DNA from: Haliclystus octoradiatus
Lineage: Eukaryota > Cnidaria > Staurozoa > Stauromedusae > Haliclystidae
DNA length: 64,000 nt
NCBI GenBank assembly: GCA_916610825.1
Contig: OU744451.1
Span: 1,860,001 to 1,924,000, forward strand
Direction of reading: 5' to 3'
The notes beneath the pieces are model-generated. The model was given only the letters and a program-made list of their open reading frames with translations. It was not told where the DNA came from and ran no database searches. Shown here one piece after another: positions 11,895 through 23,581 of this stretch. A program made the position numbers and the translations under genes. Every line of letters starts with the position of its first letter. Positions within the stretch are counted from its first letter, which is position 1.

Positions 11895-11998
11895 GGAGTC
11901 ACCATGTATATTTTTCATTGAGTATCAACTGTCTGATGATCGCACACTGCGTGAAACTATAGTAACAGAAATTAAGAATGTGTTTTCTTTAACTCAGT
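11895..11998 (+). mobile_element. Decayed Penelope-like element 3' end
   Basis: Follows the 3' ends of the 58-64 kb Penelope-like copies: CACCATGTATATTTTTCATT, then AACTGTCTGATGATCGC, then GTGAAAC and a GTAACAG end. Only about 100 bp is recognisable. It contains the diverged hammerhead listed separately. Confidence 0.65.
11928..11968 (+). ncRNA. Hammerhead ribozyme motif, diverged copy
   Basis: Core CTGATGA at 11933-11939 and GAAA at 11953-11956. Stem II is CGCA/TGCG, longer than in the 58-64 kb copies. Stem III is ACT/AGT closed by AT. The cleavage triplet reads GTA, a normal hammerhead site. Stem I is CTGT/ACAG (4 bp). Bases in stems II and III differ from the other copies yet still pair. 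Activity is inferred only. Confidence 0.65.
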
Positions 11999-12478
11999 CA
12001 CAATCCTTATGTATATATATCAATAATATGGAACTCACTTTCATCGCATTTTTCTACTATTCTTTTTTTTTAAACAATGGCGGCATCCTTGTCTAGTTCA
12101 TCATGTTCTTGCCACTGAAAATAGAAACAAAATACATTGAAACCACAATCAAGCATCAAAGTGTTGTGTAATGTAAGTATTAATCATCAAGCTGTTATCT
12201 CTTGTATATGTGAACTTGTATTCTATGTGTAATTAACGTCGCCACCCTAGGTGAATCCTGTAATATCTATGTGTAATGTTGAATAATAAATCAGGCCCAG
12301 TTTGACCGTCGTTGTGTTTGCTGGGACTCGCGGTCGTTATAGCAAATCCTGCTATACGACACAAAGAGAGACGCTTTGCGATGGTATTGATATTTAAATG
12401 TATCATATGTATACGTATACAACATATTATAATATCTAATACTTCTTATCATTGTCATTATTAGCTATATTAAAATTT

Positions 12479-13464
12479 GATGAAGAATTCTATTGGAGCG
12501 ACTCTACAACAGTTTTGCAATAAATCAGAAACGAGACAAAAAGATTTAAGCCACTCGTTGTAAATAGAGTATCTGAAATTCGAGAGGAAACTTCTACAAT
12601 GAACAAATTCATCAATTATCACTCATCGTGGGATAAGCTGAAGACATCTATCACTTGGTTTGTAAGATTTCAGATGTACTTAAAAAGCAAATCATCAACA
12701 CCAAAGAGCAACATTTCAAACGAAAGCATCAAAGTAGATGAACTACGCAACGCCGAGAATATCATCATTCGAATCGTCCAATCATTTAGCAAAGAATTCA
12801 CTTCATTAAAGGGCAAGAAACAAAGTTCTTAGCCAAAGCCCATTATTGAAATTGTGTCCATTTCTAAAAGACGATATAATTTGTGTTAGTGAGTAGACTA
12901 AGTAAAGCACCGATTGCATTCGACGCTAAACATCCACCAATTGAAGCCTACCAAAGAAACATCAAATTGGGCAACTTATCATTCAGTATTATCATTAGAG
13001 ATTTGGACATGTCGGCCAAAATCACGTACCTGTATTATCACTCGTACGTCAGTATTTTTGGATAATCAATGCCAGATCTGCTGATAAGAAATACACAAGA
13101 AGCTGTTTTGCTTGTGCAAAACAAGAAAGAGCATGCGCAACACAGTTTATGTCAAGTTTACCCCTTTTCAACGGTAACTCCCTTTCTACCCCATTTCTTT
13201 AATTGTGGCGTTGATTACTTTGGGCCCCTTCAAATCAAACAAGGGCGGTCAATTGTAAAAAGATATGGCTGTCTCTTCAAGTGTCTGAATACAAGAGCAG
13301 TACATTTGGAAATATCGCGTATCCTTTATCAACAGCCTTTGTCGTTTTGTTTGTCGCAGAGGAAATCCCATGAAGATGTTCAGCGATAATGGCACAAATT
13401 TGGTTGGTGCTGAACGAGAGTTGAAAACAAATCTTGAAGAGTTAAATCAAGCAAAAATCAGAGG
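12479..13464 (+). pseudogene. Decayed BEL/Pao retrotransposon pol, RNase H to integrase
   Basis: From about 12479 the frame reads FYWSDSTTVLQ, the RNase H signature of BEL/Pao elements. At 12599-12832 the next block (SSWDKLKTSITWFVRF ... VDELRNAENIIIRIVQ) matches the region before the integrase. At about 12883-13060 come VSRLSKAPIAFDAKHP and later pieces of the integrase zinc region. At 13129-13440 the integrase core is clear: [23 protein letters not shown] and, in another frame, [16 protein letters not shown]. Stops and frame changes between blocks show it is dead. Reverse transcriptase, protease and gag are not seen upstream, and no LTR was identified. Confidence 0.8.
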
Positions 13465-14027
13465 GTTCTGCCGCAGTGGGAATACTGATCACCTCCAGAG
13501 ATTGCAGAACAGAGGAATGAGGCCAGTGCTCCGTTGTAACTATCGAACTTGTGTCTCTGATATGCAAAGTCAGCTTGGCTGGCTTTCTGTCAGAAACCGA
13601 ATAACATCAAATCAACTAATGTTCACACACAAAATTAAATTTAACCAATCTCCTCCTTTGCTTTCTTCATTATTTCAAGGACCACATACCACCAGAACAA
13701 GATCCCATTACCACAATGACATTTACATCAGGTTAAGCCATTGCCACTCATTTCAAAATGCTGGTGCTCATAAGTGGAACGATCTACCATCTACAATGAA
13801 GGAAGTATCAAACAGGCCAGCTTTCAAACGTCTCCTTGGGAAGCACTTACACGGAATAACATAATTAAGTTAATCAAATCGTTCTTCAAATGTCTATCCT
13901 GTAAAGTATATTGTTGTAAAATTGTATTGTTATTATATGTATATCTATATATTTATAAATCTGTCTTGTGAAAAAAAGCTTTTAGCTTATTCAAGTCCTG
14001 AATATGATGATGATGATGATGATTGAT
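13465..14027 (+). mobile_element. LINE 3' tail inserted into the BEL/Pao integrase
   Basis: The frame 13478-13863 has the C-terminal signature of CR1/Jockey-type LINE reverse transcriptase: DHLQRLQNRGMRPVLR, LGWLSVRNRI, then AGAHKWNDLPSTMKEVSN and FKRLLGKHL before a stop. A 3' UTR follows, ending in a TGATGATGATGATGATGAT microsatellite tail. It is 5'-truncated, as is usual for target-primed insertion. BEL/Pao coding resumes at once after the tail. Confidence 0.75.
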
Positions 14028-14608
14028 TCTTCAATCCACCAACAGGAAGTCATCATGGAGGAGCATGGGAGAGGTTGGTCAGAAGCAGCAAGTCAATATT
14101 AAAGGCAGTAATTGGTGATGACTTGCTATACAATGAAACTCTCCAGACATATTTTGTTGAAGTTGAAGCAATTCTAAACAGTCGCCCGTTAACAAATGCA
14201 AGTGACGATTCAAATGATTTAGAACCAATCACGCCAAACCATCTATTATTAAAGTGGCAATGTAACACCACCATGCCTGGAGATTTTAGCCTTGATAACC
14301 ATAGTAGAAAGCGATGGGAGCATGCCCAACACTTGGCACAACAATTTTGGATTCGATGGTTGAAAGAATATCTCTCAAATTTGCAAAACAGAAACAAATG
14401 TTTAAAAAAAGACATCAATTTTAAGCCAGACGACCTTGTACTTGTACTAGATGACAAAGCAGGAAGAAGTCATTGGCCGTTAGGCAGAATTACAAAGGTT
14501 TTCACAGGGAAAGATGATTGTGTTAGATCTGTAGAAGTTAAATTTAAAAATAGTAAGCTAATACGACCTATATCAAAATTAATTAATTTAGAAGATACCG
14601 TATCTTAA
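14028..14608 (+). pseudogene. BEL/Pao integrase C-terminal part
   Basis: Resumes with FNPPTGSHHGGAWERLVRSS, the region around the third catalytic residue of BEL/Pao integrases (Glu in WERL), then AILNSRPLTN, ITPNHLLL and the C-terminal domain (DLVLVLDD, HWPLGRI) to a TAA at 14606-14608. This part is an intact 177-codon frame from 14075. Confidence 0.8.
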
Positions 14609-15540
14609 ACATATTGATTTCGTCGTTTACTACATTAATGTACATCGCACAGCCAGTGTATGGAGGCCGGTATGTTTTCTCCAAAATCGTGTTTTACAAT
14701 ATTAATCTTGATCTTATATCCTGATCCATAATCCTTAATCGTGTTTCGTTGTTTGAATGAACATTTCAGGCTATAGAGCTACGTCATTAAATTTATGTAT
14801 CTATAACAACGCGCTTGCGCACAATTTACATGTTTTAGCATGAATTGATGTACCTACGTAAACTGTATTAATCATATCCTTAGTATTCGACTAGAAGGAA
14901 AATTGTAGTAAATTGTATTTGTAATTTTAGTATTATGATTCAGTTATCGTTTTGCCTGCGATCTGTGAGGAACTGCATATACAAAGTGAATTTGTGAAAG
15001 ATATATTAACTTGTAAGGAATACACCGAAGGTAATTATTGTACTTATTACTGCTGAATTAGCTTTATTGGTCATGATCCAGACTGGCGTATATTTGCGCA
15101 GGTGGATCACATATTTAGGCAGATTTTAGATATAACATCCAAATAATCATGGAAATTATGTCATTTTCTTATAAAATTATGTCAATTATGAAATGTGCGG
15201 CTGAAATTTCAGACGCGAAAATGATTGCGCGGCCAAGATCTAGCCCGCTAACAGCAAACTTTCCAATCTGGGGCATGATGACATCAGAGTACATATATTG
15301 GATTGTTTACACAACATGCTAGCGTTTTGAGTTTATAAATATATGTGAGTGTTGAGTTGAACATAACCAAACAGAGATAAATTATCTTTATTTTTTTGAT
15401 AAGTATTGCAGCCGTAAAAACGAAAATTAAACATCAAACACAGGTTAAAGAATAATATAGACTCAGTTTTGGTTTCATGTCAAAACCGTTGGCCGACTGT
15501 ACATTTACAAACAAAAAATCTGTTTGTTTTTGTTGTTTTT
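14609..15540. other. AT-rich spacer, possible BEL/Pao 3' LTR not resolved
   Basis: By position, the 3' LTR of the BEL/Pao element should lie here, starting soon after GGAGGCCGG near 14662. I found no matching upstream copy, so its borders cannot be set. No other frame seen. Confidence 0.3.
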
Positions 15541-15579
15541 AGTGAAAGTATTTGAAGTTGAACTTGTAAATTTCGGTGC

Positions 15580-17200
15580 CATAAAAAGGTGCAGAAGAAG
15601 CTTGGACGGTCAAAGTTGAGGAACAAAGAAGCCGATGAACATTTATTTGGAGCCTTAAAATGTGACCAAACAGGGAAAATGGTTCACAGAACTCAATGGC
15701 AGAAAGAAAAATTGGGAAAGTTTCAAAAAGGTATCACATCCTATTCTGTGTTTGTCACCTACAGTAAATGAACACAAATTATGCTTAGGGGTATGAAGCA
15801 CTCGGTAATGCTTGATCCTGTTGCGGAAAGGATGTTACAATCCTTGTTAGAATCACAGAGATTAACAAAAGACAGCATATATTACAAACTGATAGACAGC
15901 TCTAGTAGCTATACCAGATTGGCTGATGAAAAGGAAAGAGAATCATAGTTTGCAGTTCAAATGGGATACTGAGATCTTGCAATTTGTAGAGAGCTTAGAG
16001 TACCATACCATGGAGGTAGACGAGCGATTAATCTTCTGAGAGGACCAGGTCATGACGGTGAAGGTTCTAGTGGAATCAATATATTTGATAATAGGAAATG
16101 GAATTTTCCTTTTCCAGGCTAAACTACCAGAGATAAAATGTATGGAGGATATACAACAGATAATGGAATCCAAACACATCTACTACAGTCGTCTCTAACA
16201 GTTTGCAATGAAACCAGTGACTTAATAACCTTATATGAAGATGAGCATTCCAAAGTGATACCCGTCATCCTAGCAAAAGATGGTATGGCACTTAAACCAG
16301 GCTTGATTGCTGTATGATAGCAGACATGGAAAGCTGTTTGGCAGTATGTTGGGACTAGATTATGCATTTCTAAGATCAGGAGAACCAACCAGGGCATTGC
16401 TTAAAGAAAGAATAGTACAAGAAGCTGACATAACTTGCTTGACTACCGCAGATGGAAAATTTTGATTGCAGGTTGATGTAAATCATATAACAAAGTCTGT
16501 CAATGCAAGCGATACATTAGATGCCATCAAACAAGAAGTTAGCCAGATGTGTCTATCTGTCTTAATGATCTACAGAATATGCATGCAGGTGTGAAACATG
16601 GAGTGTTCAATGAAAAGTTCAATTGCAGCAGCACTTGTGAATCTTGTATAATTGGTAATGAAGTATGTGAGAATTGTAATGTGAAAGGTATCGGGTTTGT
16701 TGATCCTTGTATTAGACCTTGCAATAACTGCATTGAAGATGGGATTAAATGCATCAAAGTTGCAGTTATTTGTATCACACAAGACTCAGAATCACACAAT
16801 TCAGGGGCTCAAAAGAAAATTATGAATGAGTTGGTGGATGCTGACTTAAATTCAATAAACCAAATTAAAGTCTGTGCTGTCCCTGATGGTGTCCATGTAG
16901 CAAAAAGAAAAACGCAAAGCTTTTGCAACTGGTTTTTGATTGTAATAATTGTAGGATCAATTTAGTTCAGCTAAGGAAATTGAGAAATGATCCCCTTCTT
17001 TGTTCAACCTTAACTCCCATGATACCGCTCAGCGCTGTGAGAAATAGAGATAGGCAAGACGTTGAGTCCATTCTTCAAATTTCAAACAAAAATGTCATAG
17101 AAGTACTTAAAAATATTGAAATTGCTATGAAAATCTGTTATGAGAAACTGAGGATAATAAAAGAGGTGTATTACAAACCCCTATTGCGATATGCACTGGA
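15580..17200 (+). pseudogene. Decayed frame of an unnamed cysteine-rich transposon-like family
   Basis: Discontinuous open blocks in changing frames read as one long protein: 15589-15770 (basic), about 15790-15945 (ERMLQSLLESQRLTKDSIYY), then ELRVPYHGGRRAINLLRGPG near 15990, then 16549-16965 with regular cysteines (CESCIIGNEVCENCNVKG, CIRPCNNCIEDGIKC). After that come PDGVHVAKRKTQSFCNWF and, in another frame, LVQLRKLRNDPLL and RNRDRQDVESIL. I recall similar PDxxHVGKS / cysteine-cluster proteins as unannotated, often repeated, genes of invertebrates. I do not know their function. Many stops make this copy dead. Confidence 0.5.
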
Positions 17201-19948
17201 GATATGGGCCACCGATCCGACCGCTTAGCAACGGGTATGTGTTTACGTAATTCTTTTACTACAATTACTATGATGGTTGGTAGTACAGTTAAAGTAGAAG
17301 GAGAGGCAAATATTACATTGGAGAGAAATGGAAAATCTGTTATGAGAAATTGCTTAATCGTTGAGAAGATGTTAACTGGTATAGATGTAATTCTTGGAAT
17401 GGATGTTATCACTATGTTTGGAGGGTTATTTATCTCGGCTACTGGGCAACCTGAATTTTGTTCGGTGTCAACAGTAGTTCCTTCTTGTAATAATATTATT
17501 GAGAATAAAGATATACTTGTTGAAGATGATAATTTCACAGCAAGTTTTAATGGTAAAAGTTGGACAGTGTCCTGGTTGTGGAAAGATGGTAAGGCACCGA
17601 ATATATTAAAAAATTGTATTATGTATACCCTCTTATTATATGAATGATGCCACTAGACAAGAATTCAATAAAAAGTTAGATGAATGGATAGATAAGGGGT
17701 ACTTGATTTAATATGAAGCTGCCAAATTTGGTGAGGCAAAAGGTTTAATACCTATGTTTAGTGTTCGGCAAGAAAGTAAAAACAAGGTTAGACCCATATT
17801 TGATTTCCGTGAATTAAATCAATACGTAGATGTATTTACGGCTAAAGGTGATGTATGCTTAGATAAATTACGTAAATGGCGACAAATAGGCATCAATTGT
17901 GCAATGATTGATCTTAAAGATGCGTATCTTCAGTTGAATGTCGACGATAAACTTTGGCCATATCAAACTATTAGTTATAAATCAAAATTGTGGTGTCTAA
18001 CGAGAGTGGGTTTTGGGTTAAATATTGCCCCAATGGTTATGACAACGATATGACAGCATATATTGAAATGTGATTAATGAGTTAATAATGGAACAGATTC
18101 TTACGTAGATGATATTATTGTTAATACGGATATTGTATCTCCGGAATATGTACGCGAGCATTTACATAAATATGGTTTAATTGCTTAGCCTACAGAATTG
18201 CTAAGTAAGAATGTACCTACTCGAATTCTTGTATTAAATGTTAGTAAAAATGAAGATATCTTGTTATGGAAGAGATCAGATATAATTTCAACTGACGATA
18301 TAGATTTTTCATCATTAACTAAGAGACAATTATTTTCTATTTGTGGTAGATTAATTGGTATATACCCTGTTTGTGGATGGTTGAGAGTAAATTGTAGTTT
18401 TATCAAAAGAGCTACAAACAATGTTGATTGGGATATTGATGTATCACCGAATGTTGTTATCATGTTAAAGGATGTTTTTGAAAGATTAAAAAAGACCCAA
18501 CCAGTTCAGGGAAAATGGAATGTATCCCATAATGGTGAAGGTACAGTTTGGTGTGATGCCAGCTCTATAGCCACTGGTGTGTGTATTCATGTAAACGGAG
18601 ATACCATTGAAGACGCCTCTTGATTACGAAAAGATGCAGCTCATATTAATTGGAGCAGGAATTGGAGTCTGTAATCAAGGGCTTAAATCTTGCTATTGTG
18701 TGGTCATTAAAATGTATTAAAATTAAAACTGATTCATCTACTGTACATGGATGGGTACGTGATGTGTTAACCAGCCGACAACGAGTTAAAACCAAGGCTG
18801 TAAGTGAACTTCTTATTCGACGAAGATTAGAATTAATTGAATTTCTTGTGAGAGAGTATAATTTAGAATTGTATATTGATTTAGTTAAAACAAATGAAAA
18901 TGTGGCTGATATTCTTACTCGCGTACCAACTACTTGGTTAAAATTAGTGAACAGTAACAATTTAGATAGTATAAATGTATGTTCTGCAATTGTGTCAATG
19001 TCTGAACGTTCTACTGTAGAAGATGCTCATCATTTAATTCATGGCGGATATAAACAAACGAAATGGTTACTGGATGAAATGAATGTTGTTAATGTACCTA
19101 GAAATTTAATTAAAGATGTGATATCAAAATGTGAAGAATGCCAGTCAGTAGACCCGTCTGGCGTGAAACCTATTGAAAAAGGACATTTGACAGTCACAGA
19201 AAATTGGAAACAGCTAAGTGTAGATGTCACAAAGTACAAACATGAAAAGTTTCTTACTATTGTTGATTGCAGCACTTCACACGGTTTGCTATATGTCAAA
19301 AAATTCAAAGTGAAGGCGATGCTGATATTAGAGCACAACTTGGTAATATATTCAGTGAAGGTCCTCCTCAAGAATTATTATTAGATAATATTCATCTTTT
19401 AAATCCACAAAAATGAAACATTTCTGCGTTAATTGGAATGTACTGTGTATGAAAAAGATGATCTTGTTTGGGTGAAACCTAATAATAGCGTTAGATGTAC
19501 TACAAAATGGAAAGAAGGAATAGTAATTAAACAAATATCTTGTTATAAAGTTGACGTTAGTATAAATGGGATTATTAACCCTAGACATGTTTATCATTTA
19601 AGAAAGCGTACTGTTAATGAGAATGGTATGAATGATGATGCTTGGTAACAGTACTGATATTATTAACAATAATGTTGCATCTGAATGTTCTGATTCAGAG
19701 ACGTCTTTAGATACTGATAATAATGAATTAGAATAACCAACTGGCAATATTAACAATGATACTTCTATCCGACGATATCCGTCTCGTTTACGACGTCCGC
19801 CCGCATGGCAACATGAGTATTATGTAGAATTAAGTTTTTGTTATATACATTGTATAGCTTACAGTTTTTTGAATTTATTTTAGCTAGAGTTTTTAGCATA
19901 TGTTTTGTATATATTTTGTTTGATGAGATTTAGATATCTAGGGGAAGT
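17201..19948 (+). pseudogene. Ty3/gypsy-like pol remnant, 5'-truncated
   Basis: Starts inside the protease: 17204-17647 carries GIDVILGMDVITMFGG. Reverse transcriptase follows at 17754-18053 with VRPIFDFRELNQYVDVFTA, DLKDAYLQ and LTRVGFGLNIAP. The catalytic YVDD is at 18100-18111 but in a frame broken from the upstream block. RNase H: GTVWCDASSIATGVCIHV at 18541 and TDSSTVHGW near 18730. Integrase zinc region: 19012-19145, with the His pair in HHLIHGGYKQ and CEEC. First catalytic Asp region: LSVDVTKYK, 19211-19240. Most of the integrase core is deleted. A C-terminal SH3/chromo-like block (DDLVWVKPN, IINPRHVYHLRKR) sits at 19433-19648. Several stops and frame changes. Confidence 0.75.
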
Positions 19949-20175
19949 GTAATGATAATGCGTTATTGTTTCATATGTATACATGAAAGTGAGACTCCAT
20001 AAAGGAGGCTAGGTCTAGTATAAATAGCGCTGTATAACTAATATTGAGTTAGTGTACTTAATCCATGTGTTGGTGTTGTTGAGTTGTTCCATGTGTTGGA
20101 CGAAAGTTGATTATTGATTATATTATACATATTACTTTTACTTATCAAGTGTCATTTTCTGAGTTATATTACTAC
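19949..20175 (+). repeat. 3' LTR of the 17.2-20.2 kb gypsy-like element
   Basis: Follows a purine-rich CTAGGGGAAG and begins TGTAATGATAATG; ends near ...GTTATATTACTACA. TG...CA ends and the position after the coding remnant fit a solo-side 3' LTR of about 227 bp. No 5' partner was found. Confidence 0.5.
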
Positions 20176-20429
20176 ATCAGTTATAGTAATTTGCTTTGTC
20201 TGAGCAAAAAGTGATGTAAGAGTGACAAAAAAGAATATTTGCAAATTTGCATAAGATTGGAGTATATTGTGTATTAAATGCTGTTAATTAACACCATAGT
20301 CTGCTTTCCTCTTTTTAACTGTTTTAATTCATTTACAGTACTTGGCGTTTCTGTTTCCCTTAAAAATGCTTCGTTAAAAAAAAATCTTAATTAACATCTA
20401 CAATATAAATTGAAAATAGAAAAAAATAC

Positions 20430-21130
20430 TGAAATTCCTAACTGTCAAACAATTATCATTGTTCATCTATCACCGCTAAAGCTAAAACAAGATCGTATCT
20501 TCTACTAAAATGCTTTACGTCACGCAATGCACAATTATTAATCAAAGCTTATACTACGTATGTACAACCCCTCTTAGAAAAAGACACACAACTATGGAGT
20601 CTTTACTTACAAAAAGACATTGATCTTATTGAATCTGCTCAAAGACGTTTCACAAAATCTGTGTGTTACAGAGCAAAATTAAAAGATGATGGCTATCACT
20701 TTCGTTTAGCCTTATTTAATTTAGAATCCTTAGAAATTCGCAGGATTAAATATGATTTATGCATGGTTTATAAAATTATTAATAATCTAATTGACTTCCC
20801 TAATCACTTTCTAAAAACACGAAATATCAGTAATCTGCGAGGACATTCCATGCAATCCGTTGCATGTTCACCGCCTGTAAATAATTGCATCTTTTACTCA
20901 TTTTTTTTATCGTATAATTCCCCTTATGAAACCAATTAACGGAAGACATTGTGACCTCTTCCTCCCTAGAAAATTTAGCTTTAGATTGGATAAGTTTGAC
21001 TTAAGTAGCTACTGTAAGCACTCTCATTCGGCTGCACATCAGTGTAAATTATATTAATATATAATTTCCCTTTGCTTGCCTGTAAAAAATACATCTGATG
21101 GTTTATTTTTTACAAATAAAAAATAAAAAA
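20430..21130 (+). mobile_element. CR1/Jockey-type LINE 3' end, second copy type
   Basis: From about 20620 the frame reads IESAQRRFTKSVCYRAKL, then LESLEIRRIKYDLCMVYKII and NLRGHSM, the C-terminal region of LINE reverse transcriptases. Upstream pieces (RSYLLLKCFTSRNAQ-like) are frame-shifted. It ends in an A-rich tail AAATAAAAAATAAAAAATG. Confidence 0.65.
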
Positions 21131-21315
21131 TGAAATGAAAATGAATTTAATGCTTAAAAAGTGGTATGTTAGATGATTCAATGAAATTATTGAAGATACA
21201 ATACTTGGACTTATAGAATGCAAATCAATGCATAGAGTTATTATTCATTCCCATCGATCACAATTACTCAATGAATAACAGTCCTGAACAAATGTAAATT
21301 ATCACAGTAGAAATA

Positions 21316-21569
21316 TGTGGTATTTTAATTAGGCGTAACTATAATTCCCGTCAATCAATATTCTATAATTATATGTTACTTAAGGTTTTATTATAAACGG
21401 CTATTACGTAAGCCCTTTGTGAAGTCATGCAAAAGCATCGTACGATCACAGTTATTTGTACATAATGTTTAACATTATATGAGATTAGATCCAACTTGAA
21501 TCTGAATTGAGAATGTTGTCATTGATGTGTTGTTATAAATAATCCTGTTATTTTGTCTGTTATACGACA
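21316..21569 (+). repeat. 5' LTR of the Ty3/gypsy element
   Basis: Begins TGTGGTATTTTAATTAGG and ends TATACGACA. Primer-binding region follows at once (ACTTGGCATCCCC). Confidence 0.9.
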
Positions 21570-21617
21570 AACTTGGCATCCCCTTGGTGGATAAATTATT
21601 ATATATATATACAAAAC

Positions 21618-22490
21618 ATGGATCTCAAAAGACGCAATTTAAATTTAAACGATGACGAAAGAGCAGACGCGTGGCTGATGTCGTTCGAAGCTAAGGTCTA
21701 AGGTCAGAGGTAAAGACATTAAAGATGACATCAACACAAAAATATATTCTAAAGCAAATTATTTGTTTATAGAATTATGTGGAGGAGATGCGTTATTAAA
21801 ACTAAATTGCTTGGTAAAACCAAACAGGTTAACAGATATGCCATACAAAGCAATTCACGAGTATATAAAAGAACTCTTGGAACCGAAGAAAAGATTGCTT
21901 GTGGCTGAACGTACGAATTTTCTAGCCATTAGAAGAAATCAAGACGAGACAGCAGAAGATCTGTACTTAAGAATAAACAACCAAGCAGATAGATGTGAGT
22001 TTGAAAATTTCAAAAAGGTAGAAGACCCTGTAGTTGAAATGAAAAAATTAGTTTATATCAATGCATTCGGTGACAGGGAAGTTCAAAAAGAGCTGCTTGA
22101 TTTCCTACGAATAAATCCAAAAGCAACGTTTGAAGACATAAGAGAACGTGTCAGACAATTTGATCAGACAAGAAAATTTCTGGGCGTTTCTCAACCAATG
22201 AAATCTCAGAAATCAGAAGAACCGATTATCATGATGATACTGTCAATCTGGTGCAATATACTAAAAACAATTACACAAAGAATAATTGCGGCAATTGTGG
22301 TTATCAACATAAACCACGCAGATGTCCAGCATTTGGAAAGAAATGCAATTTATGTGATGGGATTGGTCACTTCGGAAAGGTATGCCGTGAATCAGCAAGC
22401 AAAACAGCAACCTAATGGTGAGAAAGATTTGGAAATACTACAAATTATGTACTTCATGAAAATGAACAGCAACACGATTCTCAAGAAATA
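21618..22490 (+). pseudogene. Ty3/gypsy gag with zinc knuckles, frame-shifted
   Basis: ATG at 21618 opens MDLKRRNLNLNDDERADAW, breaks after about 25 codons, and the capsid region continues at 21763 (LLEPKKRLLVAERTNFLAIR, ETAEDLYLRINNQ, FEDIRERVRQFDQ), typical of gypsy gag. Near 22230 the frame shifts again: two cysteine knuckles (CGNCG...H...C and CNLCDGIGHFGKVC) lie in another frame from the capsid. Confidence 0.8.
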
Positions 22491-22526
22491 GATATTAATG
22501 CATGTAACGTTGAGAAAAATTATTTT

Positions 22527-22880
22527 ATGTGTCACTATGAGCACACTGAAAACATAAATAGTATGGAGGCTATCGTGGAAAATGTAAATGTAAATGGTCA
22601 AATGGTGCGTATGCAACATGATACAGGTGCCTCATGTAGTATAATTTCAACAGAAATGTGGTCAAGTAATGGCTCACCTGAGCTTAAGCAATCAGATTTT
22701 CGGCTTAAAACTTATGACGATAAGGGGCTAAATGTCCTAGGTAAATATACTTATAAATGTAAAACGTAATGGTAGAGAATGTAAAATTCCAGTGCAAGTA
22801 GTCCATTCTAGTAGGGAATATGGCCTGCTTGGCCGTGATATTTTGAACGTAAATAAACAATTTGTCAATTATGCCAGTAG
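22527..22880 (+). pseudogene. Ty3/gypsy aspartic protease
   Basis: The catalytic DTGAS is at about 22621-22635 in HDTGASCSIIS. After a frame change at about 22769, the second conserved element of the fold, GLLGRDIL, appears at about 22825. The break falls inside the protease. Confidence 0.75.
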
Positions 22881-22898
22881 TGATGCTGAGTATCCCCT

Positions 22899-23474
22899 TT
22901 GATTAAAGGTGTTGTTGCCGCGATGAAAGTTAAGCCAGATGCCATTCCAAAATTTTGCAATGCACGACCTGTACCTTTGCCACTTCAGCAGGCTGCTACC
23001 CGTGAGCTTGATCGTTTGCAAACCATTAGAGTCATTGAGCTTTTAGAATCAGGTGGTGCAGAGGACTCCTCTCTTATTGTCTGGGTGCGTAAACCTTTAG
23101 GAGATTTAAGAATGTGTGCAGACTTCAGTGTACATGTAAATAACAAAATTTTGGGCGATAGTTACCCAATTCCGAACATTGAGAGTATCTTCTCTTGCCT
23201 GAACGGGTCAAAATATTTTGCAAAAATAGATTTGAAATCTGCATACTGGCAAATTGAATTAGACGAAGTAGCGCAAAATTTATCAGTAATAAATACCCAC
23301 AAGGGTCTCTTTCGTGTCAAACGACTCCAAATGGGGATGAAAAACAGTGCAGTTTCTGCTGCTGGTGTGGGCCCTGATCCCAGCCTTGTAAACAAAGTAT
23401 TAGAAATTAAGGAAACATGCAACAAAGAAGAAGTTGCGACATTCGTAGGTCTTGTAAATTTTTTGGTCGATTAA
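22899..23474 (+). pseudogene. Ty3/gypsy reverse transcriptase lacking its catalytic core
   Basis: Fingers and palm start normally: ELDRLQTIRVIELLESGGAE, WVRKPLGDLRMCADFSVHVN, YPIPNIESIFSCLNG, then FAKIDLKSAYWQIELDE with motif A Asp. After RVKRLQMGMKNS the frame passes directly into GVGPDPSLVNKVLEIKE and FVGLVNF, which lie after the YxDD box in other gypsy elements. So roughly 80 codons with the two catalytic aspartates of motif C are absent, in frame. The frame then ends after FVGLVNFL. Confidence 0.85.
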
Positions 23475-23581
23475 TTCCAAATTTTGCAGATAAAATTCCT
23501 CGTAATCAACTAAGAAAAGTCGATATCCCCTTTTTGTTGGACCCCTGAAGGCATAAAAGGCCAAAAAAGGCATTTGATTCA

